From JAWKWH01 sp041397625 (GTDB taxonomy: Bacteria > Pseudomonadota > Alphaproteobacteria > Rhizobiales > Rhizobiaceae): 64,000 nt of DNA. The position numbers were made by a program, and so were the translations under genes. Under the pieces are notes generated by a model that saw nothing but the letters and a program-made list of their open reading frames with translations, made no database searches and was not told the DNA's origin. Where the stretch lies: the NCBI GenBank assembly GCA_041397625.1, contig JAWKWH010000001.1:1-64000 (forward strand). The letters are read 5' to 3'. Of the stretch, positions 45,458 through 53,911 are shown in pieces; the first letter of the stretch is position 1, and each line of letters opens with the position of its first letter.

Positions 45458-46210
45458 ATGCAGGACCGTCTCACTTCCTCGATGCTCTATCTCGACGGCG
45501 TCTCCGTCTCGTTTGACGGTTTCAAGGCCATCAATGAATTGTCGCTTGTGATCGAACCCGGCGAGATGCGCGCCATCATCGGACCCAACGGCGCCGGTAA
45601 GACGACGATGATGGACATCATTACCGGCAAGACGAGGCCCGATACCGGTGAGGTCTATTTCGACGGCAAGATCGACCTGACCCGTTACGACGAATCGGCC
45701 ATCGCCATGCTCGGCATCGGCCGCAAGTTCCAGAAGCCGACGGTCTTCGAGAACCACACCGTGGAAGACAACCTGCTGCTCGCCATGTCGGGGCCGATGT
45801 CGATCGGGACGCTGCTCCTTGCCGGCCCCGAACCGGCGGAGAACGATCGCATGGACGAGATCCTGGCGGTCACGCGGCTCGGCGACCGCCGCGACGAACT
45901 GGCCGCCAACCTGTCGCACGGCCAGAAGCAGTGGCTGGAGATCGGCATGTTGCTGGCGCAGGATCCGATGCTGCTGCTCGTCGACGAACCGGTCGCCGGT
46001 ATGACAGACGCCGAGACCGCCGAGACGGCGCGCCTGCTGCGCGACATCGCCAAGGCCCATACTGTCGTCGTCGTCGAGCACGACATGGATTTCGTCCGCG
46101 ACCTCGACGTCAAGGTTACCTGCCTGCACGAGGGCTCGGTGCTGGCCGAGGGCACGCTCGACCATGTCAGCGCCGACAGCCGCGTCATCGAGGTCTATCT
46201 GGGGCGATGA
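45458..46210 (+). CDS. urtD: Urea ABC transporter ATPase UrtD
   Basis: 250-residue ATPase with Walker A GPNGAGKTT, the UrtD-type signature LSHGQKQWLEIGM, Walker B LLLVDEPVAGMT and H-loop VVEHDMDFVR. It begins 3 bases after urtC and its stop overlaps the urtE start. Confidence 0.94.
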   Translation: MQDRLTSSMLYLDGVSVSFDGFKAINELSLVIEPGEMRAIIGPNGAGKTTMMDIITGKTRPDTGEVYFDGKIDLTRYDESAIAMLGIGRKFQKPTVFENHTVEDNLLLAMSGPMSIGTLLLAGPEPAENDRMDEILAVTRLGDRRDELAANLSHGQKQWLEIGMLLAQDPMLLLVDEPVAGMTDAETAETARLLRDIAKAHTVVVVEHDMDFVRDLDVKVTCLHEGSVLAEGTLDHVSADSRVIEVYLGR

Positions 46211-46905
46211 GCATGTTGCAGATATCCGATGCCGAGCTCTTCTATGGCGCCGCCCAGGCGCTGCGCGGCGTTTCGCTCGAAGTGGCGCCCGACAGGATCA
46301 CCTGCATTCTCGGGCGCAATGGCGTCGGCAAGACCAGCCTGTTGCGCTCGCTGATCGGCCAGCATCCGCTAGCCTTCGGCGAGTTGGTGTTCGGCGGCGA
46401 GACCTTCACCGGGAAACACGTGCACGACCGTGCCCGCGCCGGCATCGGCTTCGTACCGCAGGGCCGCGAGATCTTCCCGCTGCTGACCGTGAAGGAAAAT
46501 CTGCAGACCGGCTTCTCGGTGCTGCCACGCGACGAGCGCGTCATCCCGCCTGAAGTATTCGAACTGTTTCCGGTGCTCGCCGACATGCTCAACCGGCGCG
46601 GCGGCGATCTTTCCGGCGGTCAGCAGCAGCAACTGGCCATCGCCCGTGCGCTGGTGATCCGGCCGAAACTGCTCGTGCTCGACGAACCGACCGAGGGCAT
46701 CCAGCCGTCGATCATCAAGGATATCGGCCGCGCGCTCACCCATCTGAAGCAGCGCGGCATCGCCATCCTGCTGGTCGAGCAATATCTGGATTTCTGCCGC
46801 GAGATCGCCGATCACGTCTACATCATGGATCGCGGCCAGGTGGTCCATTCCGGTTCGCCGGAAAGCCTAGACGATCCTGAAATCCGCGCCCACCTGACAG
46901 TGTAG
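46207..46905 (+). CDS. urtE: Urea ABC transporter ATPase UrtE
   Basis: 232-residue ATPase: Walker A GRNGVGKTS, signature LSGGQQQQLAIARAL, Walker B LLVLDEPTEGIQP and LLVEQYLDF. ATG 46207 overlaps the urtD stop by 4 bases; a second in-frame ATG lies two codons on. Last gene of the operon. No urease gene follows, in contrast to clusters where urt and ure genes are joined. Confidence 0.94.
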   Translation: MSMLQISDAELFYGAAQALRGVSLEVAPDRITCILGRNGVGKTSLLRSLIGQHPLAFGELVFGGETFTGKHVHDRARAGIGFVPQGREIFPLLTVKENLQTGFSVLPRDERVIPPEVFELFPVLADMLNRRGGDLSGGQQQQLAIARALVIRPKLLVLDEPTEGIQPSIIKDIGRALTHLKQRGIAILLVEQYLDFCREIADHVYIMDRGQVVHSGSPESLDDPEIRAHLTV

Positions 46906-46910
46906 AGCGA

Positions 46911-47837
46911 CTACGAAAGAGCGGCGATCTGCTCGTGCGGCATCAGCGCGCCGCGATGGCCGACCACCTGAGCGGCTAGCGCCTGCGCCTTGCCGATCGC
47001 GTCGACCACGCTTGATCCCGCGGCGCGACCGGCTAGAAAGGCGCCGTTGAACGCGTCTCCCGCGCCCGTTGTGTCGACCGGATCGACGGCGGCAAAATCG
47101 TCGAACACGCCGCTTGCCTCCGCTGTCACGAAGGCGAGCGGCCCGGCGCCGTTCTTGACGATGACGTCGCGGGCGCCGGCTTCGACATAGCGCCGGGCGC
47201 AATGCTCCATGGTCTCGTCGCCGAAGGCCGATCGTTCATCGTCGAAACTCGGCAGCACGACGGTTGCCGCGCCCGCCGCCCGCGTGATCGCGTCGCGCAT
47301 CGCCTCGCCGCTTTCCCAAAGGGCGGTGCGGATATTGGGATCGAAGGCGATCGTCTGTCCGCGCGTGCGGGCCTGCGCCAGCAGGGCCAGCAATCGGTCG
47401 CGCCGGTTCGGCGCCAGGATCGCCAGTGTGATGCCGGAGAGATAGATGGTATCGGCGGCGCCTGTCACCCGTTCAAGCAGGGTCTCGTCATCGGCCAGGC
47501 GCCGCGCCGCCGAATTCTCGCGCCAATAGGTGAAGCGCCGCTCGCCATCGTCGAGTTCGATCAGATAAAGGCCCGGACGGCGCGCCGGATCGCGCCCGAT
47601 CCACGCCGTTCCGATGCCGTTGTCGGAAAGAAAGCCGATGATCCGGTCGGAGAAGCCATCCGTGCCGAGGCGAGTGAAATAGTCGACCTGCCATGAGCGT
47701 TCCGGCAGGCAGGCACGCGCATACCATGCGGTGTTCAGCGTGTCGCCGGCAAAGCCCATGGTCCAGGCGCCGCCGCTGTTCGGCGCCATCTCGATCATGC
47801 ATTCGCCGATCGACAGGAACTTGCGCAATATCGTCAC
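46911..47837 (-). CDS. PfkB-family sugar kinase (2-keto-3-deoxygluconate kinase-like)
   Basis: 308-residue ribokinase-fold kinase. The N-terminal signature is SIGECMIEM and GFAGDTLNTA; the C-terminal catalytic motif is DTTGAGDAFNGAFLAG with the base Asp. It most resembles KdgK (2-keto-3-deoxygluconate kinase). The start is GTG at 47837, overlapping the phnF stop by 4 bases (GTGA), so it is translated together with a phosphonate regulator, an uncommon partnership. A role with ribosyl phosphates of the C-P lyase route is an inference from position only. Confidence 0.82.
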   Translation of the reverse strand: MTILRKFLSIGECMIEMAPNSGGAWTMGFAGDTLNTAWYARACLPERSWQVDYFTRLGTDGFSDRIIGFLSDNGIGTAWIGRDPARRPGLYLIELDDGERRFTYWRENSAARRLADDETLLERVTGAADTIYLSGITLAILAPNRRDRLLALLAQARTRGQTIAFDPNIRTALWESGEAMRDAITRAAGAATVVLPSFDDERSAFGDETMEHCARRYVEAGARDVIVKNGAGPLAFVTAEASGVFDDFAAVDPVDTTGAGDAFNGAFLAGRAAGSSVVDAIGKAQALAAQVVGHRGALMPHEQIAALS

Positions 47838-48565
47838 CGGCTGCCACCGGCGAAAAGGCGGATACGATCGGCGGCGAAGCTGGTGTGGGCGTATTGCGCC
47901 GGCGTACCATCCTGGTCGCGGCTGACATATTCCGTCACCAGCACCACGGCGTCCGCTGGCAGTTTCAACTGCATGATCTCCGCTTCGTTTGCAGGCCGCG
48001 CGTGGATTTCCGTCCGATCGCGCGAATAGGTTTCGACTCCACCCCCCTTCATCGCCTCGGTCAGCGAGCCGCAGCGCCGGAAATCCTCGACCAGGTTCGG
48101 GAATCGTCCTGCGTCGAACCACATCACCGCCGTGCTGATCGGCTCGTCATCGGCAAGATAAAGCGTTTCCAGCCGCAGCAGCGGCGTACCCGGCGCGCAG
48201 TCGAGCCGCGCAGCCACGTGATCGCCCGCGGCAACGGTCTCGTGCGCCACCAGCGTGCCGTGCGGCACCCGCGCCTGGCCGGTGGCGATCTCGTGAAACC
48301 GGGTCCGCGCCGTCAGTGGATAGGAAAGCCGCTCGCGCGTGACAAAGGTGCCCTCGCCGCGCCGCGCCTGCAGCAACCCCTCTTCCGTCAGTTCGGAAAT
48401 GGCACGGCGCACCGTGTGGCGGTTGACGCCGAGTTCGGCCGCCAGATCGAGTTCGTTGGGGATCTTTCCCGAAGGTTCGAAGACGCCCTCGGCGATGTCG
48501 CGGCGTAGCCGGCCGGCGATCTGCCGCCAGACTGCGATCCCGGTTCCGCGTTCGATCATCTCCAT
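47834..48565 (-). CDS. phnF: Phosphonate metabolism regulator PhnF (GntR/HutC family)
   Basis: 243 residues: winged helix-turn-helix at about 5-75 (WRQIAGRLRRDIAEGVFEPSGKIPNELDLAAELGVNRHTVRRAI region) and a UTRA ligand domain from about 95. This is the PhnF type that sits beside phnG. ATG 48565 (MEMIERGTG) is chosen; ATG 48559 is also possible. Divergent from phnG with a 112-bp gap holding a 26-bp palindrome that is its probable operator. Confidence 0.9.
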   Translation of the reverse strand: MEMIERGTGIAVWRQIAGRLRRDIAEGVFEPSGKIPNELDLAAELGVNRHTVRRAISELTEEGLLQARRGEGTFVTRERLSYPLTARTRFHEIATGQARVPHGTLVAHETVAAGDHVAARLDCAPGTPLLRLETLYLADDEPISTAVMWFDAGRFPNLVEDFRRCGSLTEAMKGGGVETYSRDRTEIHARPANEAEIMQLKLPADAVVLVTEYVSRDQDGTPAQYAHTSFAADRIRLFAGGSR

Positions 48566-48616
48566 TCCACAACCATCTACCCAACCGGCAAACATTTTGC
48601 ACCGAAACCGACCGGC

Positions 48617-48634
48617 GCGTCATCAAAAGGTCAT
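48617..48634 (+). promoter_or_regulatory. Possible Pho box upstream of phnG
   Basis: GCGTCAT, CAAA, AGGTCAT: two heptamers 11 bp apart, each matching the last five bases of the PhoB/ChvI-type consensus CTGTCAT. It precedes a TATAAT at 48638-48643 and a TATTAG at 48643-48648; the latter gives better Pho-promoter spacing. Phosphate control of phn genes is established elsewhere; the match here is partial. Confidence 0.5.
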
Positions 48635-48655
48635 GTCTATAATATTAGACATGAC
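48630..48655. promoter_or_regulatory. Candidate PhnF operator
   Basis: GTCATGTCTA, TAATAT, TAGACATGAC: a perfect 10-bp inverted repeat with a 6-base spacer. The TCTA...TAGA core fits HutC/PhnF-type GntR regulators. It contains a TATAAT (48638-48643), so bound PhnF would block RNA polymerase. It is centred 35 bases before phnG and 77 bases before phnF, allowing control of both. Confidence 0.75.
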
Positions 48656-48677
48656 CGTGAGAGGTGGATGACGACAG

Positions 48678-49127
48678 ATGAATGATGAGCAAACCCGGGA
48701 ACGCAGGGTGATCGGCATACTCGCCGCCGGTGACGCGGCGGCGATCGATCGGTATTTCCTTTCCCTCGACGATATCCCCGAATGGCGGTTCCTGCGCCCG
48801 CCGGAAACCGGCCTCGTCATGATGCGCGGCCGTATCGGCGGCGATGGCGGCCCGTTCAATGTCGGCGAGGTGACGGTGACCCGCGCCGCCGTCTCTCTTG
48901 CCGACGGACCGACCGGCTTTGCCTATGCGCTCGGACGCGACAGGAAGAAGGCGGAGCAGTCGGCCGTCATGCACGCGCTGTGGCGGCTTCCCGCGCGTCG
49001 CGGCGAGATCGAGCGCGACATCCTCGCGCCGCTTGAAGCGACCGCCGCCGAACGCCATGCGACGACGAGGCGCGAGGTCGAGCCCACCAAGGTCAATTTC
49101 TTCACTGTGGTGCGGGGAGACGACTGA
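48678..49127 (+). CDS. phnG: C-P lyase core subunit PhnG
   Basis: 149-residue subunit of the PhnGHIJ core complex, which with PhnI and PhnL transfers the phosphonate to ribose of ATP. Family segments are ETGLVMMRGRIGGDGGPFNVGE and TRAAVSL, and the C-terminal TKVNFFTVVRG. AGAGGTGG about ten bases upstream supports ATG 48678. Its stop overlaps the phnH start by one base. Confidence 0.94.
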   Translation: MNDEQTRERRVIGILAAGDAAAIDRYFLSLDDIPEWRFLRPPETGLVMMRGRIGGDGGPFNVGEVTVTRAAVSLADGPTGFAYALGRDRKKAEQSAVMHALWRLPARRGEIERDILAPLEATAAERHATTRREVEPTKVNFFTVVRGDD

Positions 49128-49732
49128 TGTTTGCCGCAACCGACGACCGCATGCTGCCCGGCTTTGCTGACCCCGTGCACCATTCCCAGCAGGTTTTCGC
49201 CGCCGTCATGCAGGCGATGGCCCGGCCCGGCCGCATCCATGACATCGGCAAGGACCTGGAGGTGCCGGGCCCGCTCCATCCCGCCACCGGCGCGATCCTG
49301 CTGACGCTGGCCGATTTCGACACGCCGGTCTGGCTCGACGACGACCTCGCCGACGGCGCGGTCAGGCAGTGGCTGCAACTACATACCGGTGCGCAGATTG
49401 CCGATCACCACGAGAACGCCGCCTTCGTGGTTGCCGCCGGTTTCGGCAGCATGCCCGACCTCGCCACATTGGCGCTTGGTACGCCGGAATATCCCGACCG
49501 GTCGGCAACGGCGATCGTGCAGGTCGACAACCTTGAGGCAGGCGCCGGCTGGACGCTTACCGGACCCGGCATCGAGCGCGCGCACCGTCTCGCCTGCTCG
49601 CCGGTTCCTGCCGGCTTTGCCGCCGCCTGGGCGGTGAACCATGATCGGTTCCCGCTCGGCATCGACGTCATCCTTTGCGCGCAGCAGGCGGTCGCCTGCC
49701 TGCCCCGCACCGTCGAGATCAGGGAGGGCTAG
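49127..49732 (+). CDS. phnH: C-P lyase subunit PhnH
   Basis: 201-residue PLP-transferase-like scaffold protein with no PLP lysine; required for phosphonate use. Recognised by GFADPVHHSQQVFAAVMQAMARPG and the end segment FPLGIDVILCAQQAVACLPRT. Translationally coupled to phnG (TGATG). Confidence 0.94.
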   Translation: MFAATDDRMLPGFADPVHHSQQVFAAVMQAMARPGRIHDIGKDLEVPGPLHPATGAILLTLADFDTPVWLDDDLADGAVRQWLQLHTGAQIADHHENAAFVVAAGFGSMPDLATLALGTPEYPDRSATAIVQVDNLEAGAGWTLTGPGIERAHRLACSPVPAGFAAAWAVNHDRFPLGIDVILCAQQAVACLPRTVEIREG

Positions 49733-49735
49733 CCG

Positions 49736-50842
49736 ATGTATGTGGCCGTCAAGGGTGGCGAACAGGCGATCCGCAACGCCCACAAGCTGTTTGCCGACCG
49801 CCGCCGCGGCGACCGCAAGGTCCCGGCGCTGACGCTCGAGCAGATCGCCGGGCAGCTGGCCTTCTCCGTCGACCGGGTGATGAGCGAGGGCTCGCTTTAC
49901 GATCGCGAGCTTGCCGCGCTTGCCATCAAGCAGTCGGCCGGCGATCTGATCGAGGCGGTCTTTCTCATCCGCGCCTACCGCACCACGCTGCCGCGTTTCG
50001 GTTTTTCCGATCCGGTCGAGACCGGTGACATGCTAATCGAGCGCCGAGTGTCGGCGGTCTACAAGGATGTGCCCGGTGGCCAGATCCTCGGCCCGACCTT
50101 CGACTATTCGCACCGCCTGCTCGACTTCATGCTGGCCGCCGACGGCGAGGTGCCGCCGCCTGAACGCGTCGACGAGGCACCTGCCGATGCCGTTTCGCCG
50201 GTCGCCGATATCCTCAATCGCGAAAGCCTGATGGAGGCGAATGCTGCGCTTGACGACGACGGTCCGGTCGACGATCTGACGCGTGAGCCGATGGCGTTTC
50301 CGGCAAGCCGGCAATTGCGGCTGCAGAACCTTGCGCGCGGCGACGAGGGTTTCCTGCTGGCGCTCGGCTATTCGACCCAGCGCGGCTATGCGCGCGGCCA
50401 CGCCTTCGCCGGTGAGATCCGCATGGGCGAGGTCGAGGTGGAGTTTTTTGCCGAGGAGCTCGGATTTTCCGTGCCGCTCGGCCGCGTCAGGGTCACCGAG
50501 TGCCAGATGGTCACTCAGTTCAAGGGCTCGGCCAAGGTGCCGCCGCAGTTTACCCGCGGCTATGGCCTGACCTTCGGCCAGAACGAGCGCAAGGCCATGG
50601 CCATGGCGCTGGTCGACCGGGCGCTGCGCTGGCAGGAACTCGGCGAGGAGTTGGTCGCGCCGGCCCAGGACCACGAATTCGTGCTGTCGCATTCCGATAA
50701 CATCCAGGCGACCGGCTTCGTCGAGCACCTGAAGCTGCCGCACTATGTCGATTTCCAGGCCGAACTCGATCTTGTCCGCCGCATGCGCGCCGAGGCCGGG
50801 GCGGCGCGAGACAGGACCGATCTGCCGGAGGCCGCCGAATGA
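49736..50842 (+). CDS. phnI: C-P lyase subunit PhnI
   Basis: 368-residue nucleosidase subunit that, with PhnG, PhnH and PhnL, displaces adenine from ATP to give 5-triphosphoribosyl-1-phosphonate. Start MYVAVKGGEQAIRNAH and the EGSLYDRELAALAIKQSAGD block are characteristic. It follows phnH by 3 bases and its end overlaps phnJ by 4 bases. Confidence 0.95.
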   Translation: MYVAVKGGEQAIRNAHKLFADRRRGDRKVPALTLEQIAGQLAFSVDRVMSEGSLYDRELAALAIKQSAGDLIEAVFLIRAYRTTLPRFGFSDPVETGDMLIERRVSAVYKDVPGGQILGPTFDYSHRLLDFMLAADGEVPPPERVDEAPADAVSPVADILNRESLMEANAALDDDGPVDDLTREPMAFPASRQLRLQNLARGDEGFLLALGYSTQRGYARGHAFAGEIRMGEVEVEFFAEELGFSVPLGRVRVTECQMVTQFKGSAKVPPQFTRGYGLTFGQNERKAMAMALVDRALRWQELGEELVAPAQDHEFVLSHSDNIQATGFVEHLKLPHYVDFQAELDLVRRMRAEAGAARDRTDLPEAAE

Positions 50843-51717
50843 CCGCCCATGCCTACAATTTCGCCTATCTGGACGAACAGACCAAGCGCATGATCCGCCG
50901 CGCGATTTTGAAGGCGATCGCCATCCCCGGCTACCAGGTGCCGTTCGCCAGCCGCGAGATGCCGATGCCCTATGGCTGGGGCACCGGCGGCGTGCAGGTC
51001 ACCGCCTCGATCATCGGCAGTGATGACGTGCTGAAGATGATCGACCAGGGTTCCGACGATACCACCAATGCCGTGGCGCTGAGAGGTTTCTTCGAGAAGA
51101 CCGCCGGCGTCGCCACCACCACCAGGACGGCCAAGGCGACGATCATCCAGACCCGCCACCGCATCCCCGAAGAAAAGCTGACCGAGGACCAGGTGCTGGT
51201 GTTCCAGGTGCCGATCCCGGAACCGCTGCGCTTCCTGGAACCGCGCGAGACCGAGACCCGCAAGATGCATGCGATGGAGGAATACGGCCTGATGCACGTC
51301 AAGCTCTACGAGGATATCGCCACCCACGGCCGCATCGCCACTACCTACGCCTATCCGGTCCTCGTCGACGACCGTTACGTGATGGACCCGTCGCCGACGC
51401 CGAAATTCGACAATCCGAAGATGGACCTGATGGCGGCGCTGCAGCTTTTCGGCGCCGGGCGCGAGAAGCGCATCTACGCCGTTCCGCCCTATACGAAGGT
51501 GGTCAGCCTTGACTTCGAGGACCATCCGTTCTCGGTCCAGGAATGGCCCGATACGGCCTGTGCGCTTTGCGGCGCGACAGGCGTCTATTTCGACGAGGTC
51601 ATCACCGACGACCGTGGCGGACGCATGTTCACCTGCTCCGACAGCGATTTCTGCGAGCAGCGCCGCGAGGCTGGCCACCTCGGCGAACAGCCGGATTTCA
51701 TGGAGGACGCGCGATGA
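50839..51717 (+). CDS. phnJ: C-P lyase radical SAM subunit PhnJ
   Basis: 292-residue catalytic subunit that cleaves the carbon-phosphorus bond of 5-phosphoribosyl-1-phosphonate, releasing the alkane and a ribosyl cyclic phosphate. The non-classical 4Fe-4S motif CX2CX21CX5C is complete (Cys241, 244, 266, 272). The glycyl-radical region is IPGYQVPFASREMP with Gly31. ATG 50839 overlaps phnI (ATGA) and its end overlaps phnK (ATGA), so stoichiometry is set by coupled translation. Confidence 0.96.
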   Translation: MTAHAYNFAYLDEQTKRMIRRAILKAIAIPGYQVPFASREMPMPYGWGTGGVQVTASIIGSDDVLKMIDQGSDDTTNAVALRGFFEKTAGVATTTRTAKATIIQTRHRIPEEKLTEDQVLVFQVPIPEPLRFLEPRETETRKMHAMEEYGLMHVKLYEDIATHGRIATTYAYPVLVDDRYVMDPSPTPKFDNPKMDLMAALQLFGAGREKRIYAVPPYTKVVSLDFEDHPFSVQEWPDTACALCGATGVYFDEVITDDRGGRMFTCSDSDFCEQRREAGHLGEQPDFMEDAR

Positions 51718-52493
51718 TCGCCGCAGAACCACTGTTCCGGGTGAGCCAACTGACCAAATATTACGGCGCCCAGCTCGGCTGTGAGGACGTCTCGTTCGAA
51801 CTGTGGCCCGGCGAGGTGCTCGCCGTCGTCGGCGAGAGCGGCTCGGGCAAGTCGACGCTGCTCAACTGCGTCTCGATGCAACTCGAGCCGAGCTCGGGTA
51901 CGATCGAATACCGCACCCGCGATGGCGCGATGAATGAAATGGCGACGCTCGGCGAGGCCGAGAAGCGGTTCCTGATGCGCACCGACTGGGGCTTCGTCCA
52001 CCAGAACCCGGCCGACGGCCTGCGCATGGGCGTGTCGGCCGGCGCCAATGTCGGCGAACGGTTGATGGCCATCGGCGAGCGCCACTACGGCCGGATCCGC
52101 GCCGCGGCCGGCGACTGGCTCGGCCGCGTCGAGATCGCCATCGACCGCATCGACGACAAGCCGCGCACCTTCTCCGGCGGCATGCGCCAGCGCCTGCAGA
52201 TCGCCCGCAACCTGGTCACCGCGCCGCGCCTGGTGTTCATGGACGAGCCGACCGGCGGCCTCGACGTTTCCGTCCAGGCGCGCCTGCTCGACCTGTTGCG
52301 CGGCCTCGTCGCCGATCTCGGCCTGTCGGCCATCGTGGTTACCCATGACCTGGCCGTCGCCCGGCTGCTGTCGCACCGCATGATGGTGATGAAGTCCGGC
52401 CGGGTGATCGAGACCGGCCTGACCGACCAGCTGCTCGACGATCCGCAGCAGCCCTATACTCAGTTGCTCGTTTCCTCCGTCCTGAGGGTATGA
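51714..52493 (+). CDS. phnK: C-P lyase ABC-type ATPase PhnK
   Basis: 259-residue ABC ATPase-like protein that binds the C-P lyase core and not a permease. Walker A GESGSGKST, signature FSGGMRQR, Walker B LVFMDEPTGGLD and H-loop VVTHDLAVAR are intact. Overlaps phnJ and phnL by 4 bases each. Confidence 0.95.
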   Translation: MIAAEPLFRVSQLTKYYGAQLGCEDVSFELWPGEVLAVVGESGSGKSTLLNCVSMQLEPSSGTIEYRTRDGAMNEMATLGEAEKRFLMRTDWGFVHQNPADGLRMGVSAGANVGERLMAIGERHYGRIRAAAGDWLGRVEIAIDRIDDKPRTFSGGMRQRLQIARNLVTAPRLVFMDEPTGGLDVSVQARLLDLLRGLVADLGLSAIVVTHDLAVARLLSHRMMVMKSGRVIETGLTDQLLDDPQQPYTQLLVSSVLRV

Positions 52494-53206
52494 CCATGCC
52501 CGGCGATCAGATCCTGCGGCTTCGCGATGTCGGCAAGTCCTTCACCATGCATCTGCGCGATGGCGTGGAGCTGCCGGTCTTCGCCGGCGTCGAGCTGGAC
52601 GTGGCCGAGGGCGAGTGCGTCGTGCTCGCGGGACCTTCGGGCATCGGCAAGAGCTCGATCCTCAAGATGGTCTACGGCAACTACCGCACCGATGCCGGTT
52701 CGATCGAGATCAACGCGGCCGGCGCCTGGGTGGCGGTCTCATCGGACGCGCCACGCACCGTGCTGCGGCTCCGACAGTCGGTGGTCGGTTATGTCAGCCA
52801 GTTCCTTCAGGTCATTCCGAGGGTCGGCACGCTCGACATCGTCGCCGGTGCCGCCATCCAACAGGGCGACGAGCCGGAAGCGGCCGCGCGCAGGGCCTGC
52901 GAAATGCTCGAACGGCTGAACGTGCCGTCGAAACTCTGGAACCTGCCGCCGGCGACGTTTTCGGGCGGCGAGCAACAGCGCGTCAACGTGGCACGCGGCT
53001 TCATCGCCGACTATCCGCTGTTGTTGCTAGACGAGCCGACCGCTTCGCTCGACGCGGTAAACAGCGCCGTCGTCGCCGAGCTGATCGACGAGAAGAAGGC
53101 ACGCGGCGTCGCCATGCTGGGGATTTTCCACGACCAGGACATCCGTGCCCGCGTCGCCGACCGGTTGGTGGACGTGACGCGCTTTGCGCGGGAGGCGGCG
53201 GCATGA
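52490..53206 (+). CDS. phnL: C-P lyase ABC-type ATPase PhnL
   Basis: 238-residue ABC ATPase-like partner of PhnI. Walker A GPSGIGKSS, signature FSGGEQQRVNVARG, Walker B LLLLDEPTASLD, H-loop GIFHDQD. ATG 52490 overlaps phnK (ATGA); an in-frame ATG two codons later is an alternative. Its stop overlaps the next gene by 4 bases. Confidence 0.95.
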   Translation: MTMPGDQILRLRDVGKSFTMHLRDGVELPVFAGVELDVAEGECVVLAGPSGIGKSSILKMVYGNYRTDAGSIEINAAGAWVAVSSDAPRTVLRLRQSVVGYVSQFLQVIPRVGTLDIVAGAAIQQGDEPEAAARRACEMLERLNVPSKLWNLPPATFSGGEQQRVNVARGFIADYPLLLLDEPTASLDAVNSAVVAELIDEKKARGVAMLGIFHDQDIRARVADRLVDVTRFAREAAA

Positions 53207-53841
53207 CCCGGCTCGGCGAGGAACCGCTGGTCCACCCGAGCGCGACCGTCACAGGCTCGACGCTCGGCCGCTACACCGAGATCGCCGAGCGCTGCCGCAT
53301 CCGCGAAACGAGCATCGGCGATTACTCCTATCTGATGCAGGATTGCGACGCCTGGTGCACCACCATCGGCAAGTTCGCCAACATCGCGTCCAGCGTCCGG
53401 ATGAACGCCACCCGCCACCCGGTCGACCGCGCGACCCTGCACCATTTCACCTATCGCTCGGCCGATTACTGGCCGGACGCCGATGTCGACGAGGCGTTCT
53501 TCGAGTGGCGCCGCGAAAACGCCGTCACCATCGGCCACGACACCTGGCTCGGCCACGGCGCGACAATCCTGCCCGGCGTGACGGTGGGCGACGGCGCGGT
53601 CGTCGGCGCCGGCGCCGTGGTGACAAGAGACGTGCCGGACTACATGATCGTCGCCGGCGTACCGGCCAGACCGATCCGCGAGCGATTCGCTCCGGAAATC
53701 GCCGGGCGGCTCAAGGCGTTGGCCTGGTGGGACTGGAGCCATGCGGCGCTGCGTGTGGCGCTGTCCGATTTCCGCTGGCTCGGCGTCGAAAACTTCCTTG
53801 AGAAGCACGAATCCGCCGCGCCCGATTTTCCACAGTCATAA
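53203..53841 (+). CDS. Phosphonate-cluster hexapeptide acyltransferase
   Basis: 212-residue left-handed beta-helix transferase. Hexapeptide repeats run from about residue 10 to 55 and 105 to 150 (VHPSATVTGSTLGRYTEI; TIGHDTWLGHGATILPGVTVGDGAVVGAGAVVTRDVPDYMIVAGVPARPI). This DapD/LpxA-like family is a regular member of phn clusters and may acetylate aminophosphonates, the job done by PhnO (a GNAT) in E. coli; no PhnO is present here. Coupled to phnL by a 4-base overlap. Confidence 0.88.
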   Translation: MTRLGEEPLVHPSATVTGSTLGRYTEIAERCRIRETSIGDYSYLMQDCDAWCTTIGKFANIASSVRMNATRHPVDRATLHHFTYRSADYWPDADVDEAFFEWRRENAVTIGHDTWLGHGATILPGVTVGDGAVVGAGAVVTRDVPDYMIVAGVPARPIRERFAPEIAGRLKALAWWDWSHAALRVALSDFRWLGVENFLEKHESAAPDFPQS

Positions 53842-53911
53842 ATCCGAATCAAAACCGTCACCCCGGGTACTTACAGAAGGTCTATCGCCTAACAGGCATG
53901 GAGGCCTGACG

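Noticed and set aside
44461..45516. Arg-rich 351-codon plus-strand frame overlapping urtC
   Set aside because: Out of frame with a complete urtC that has proper start, membrane segments and neighbours.
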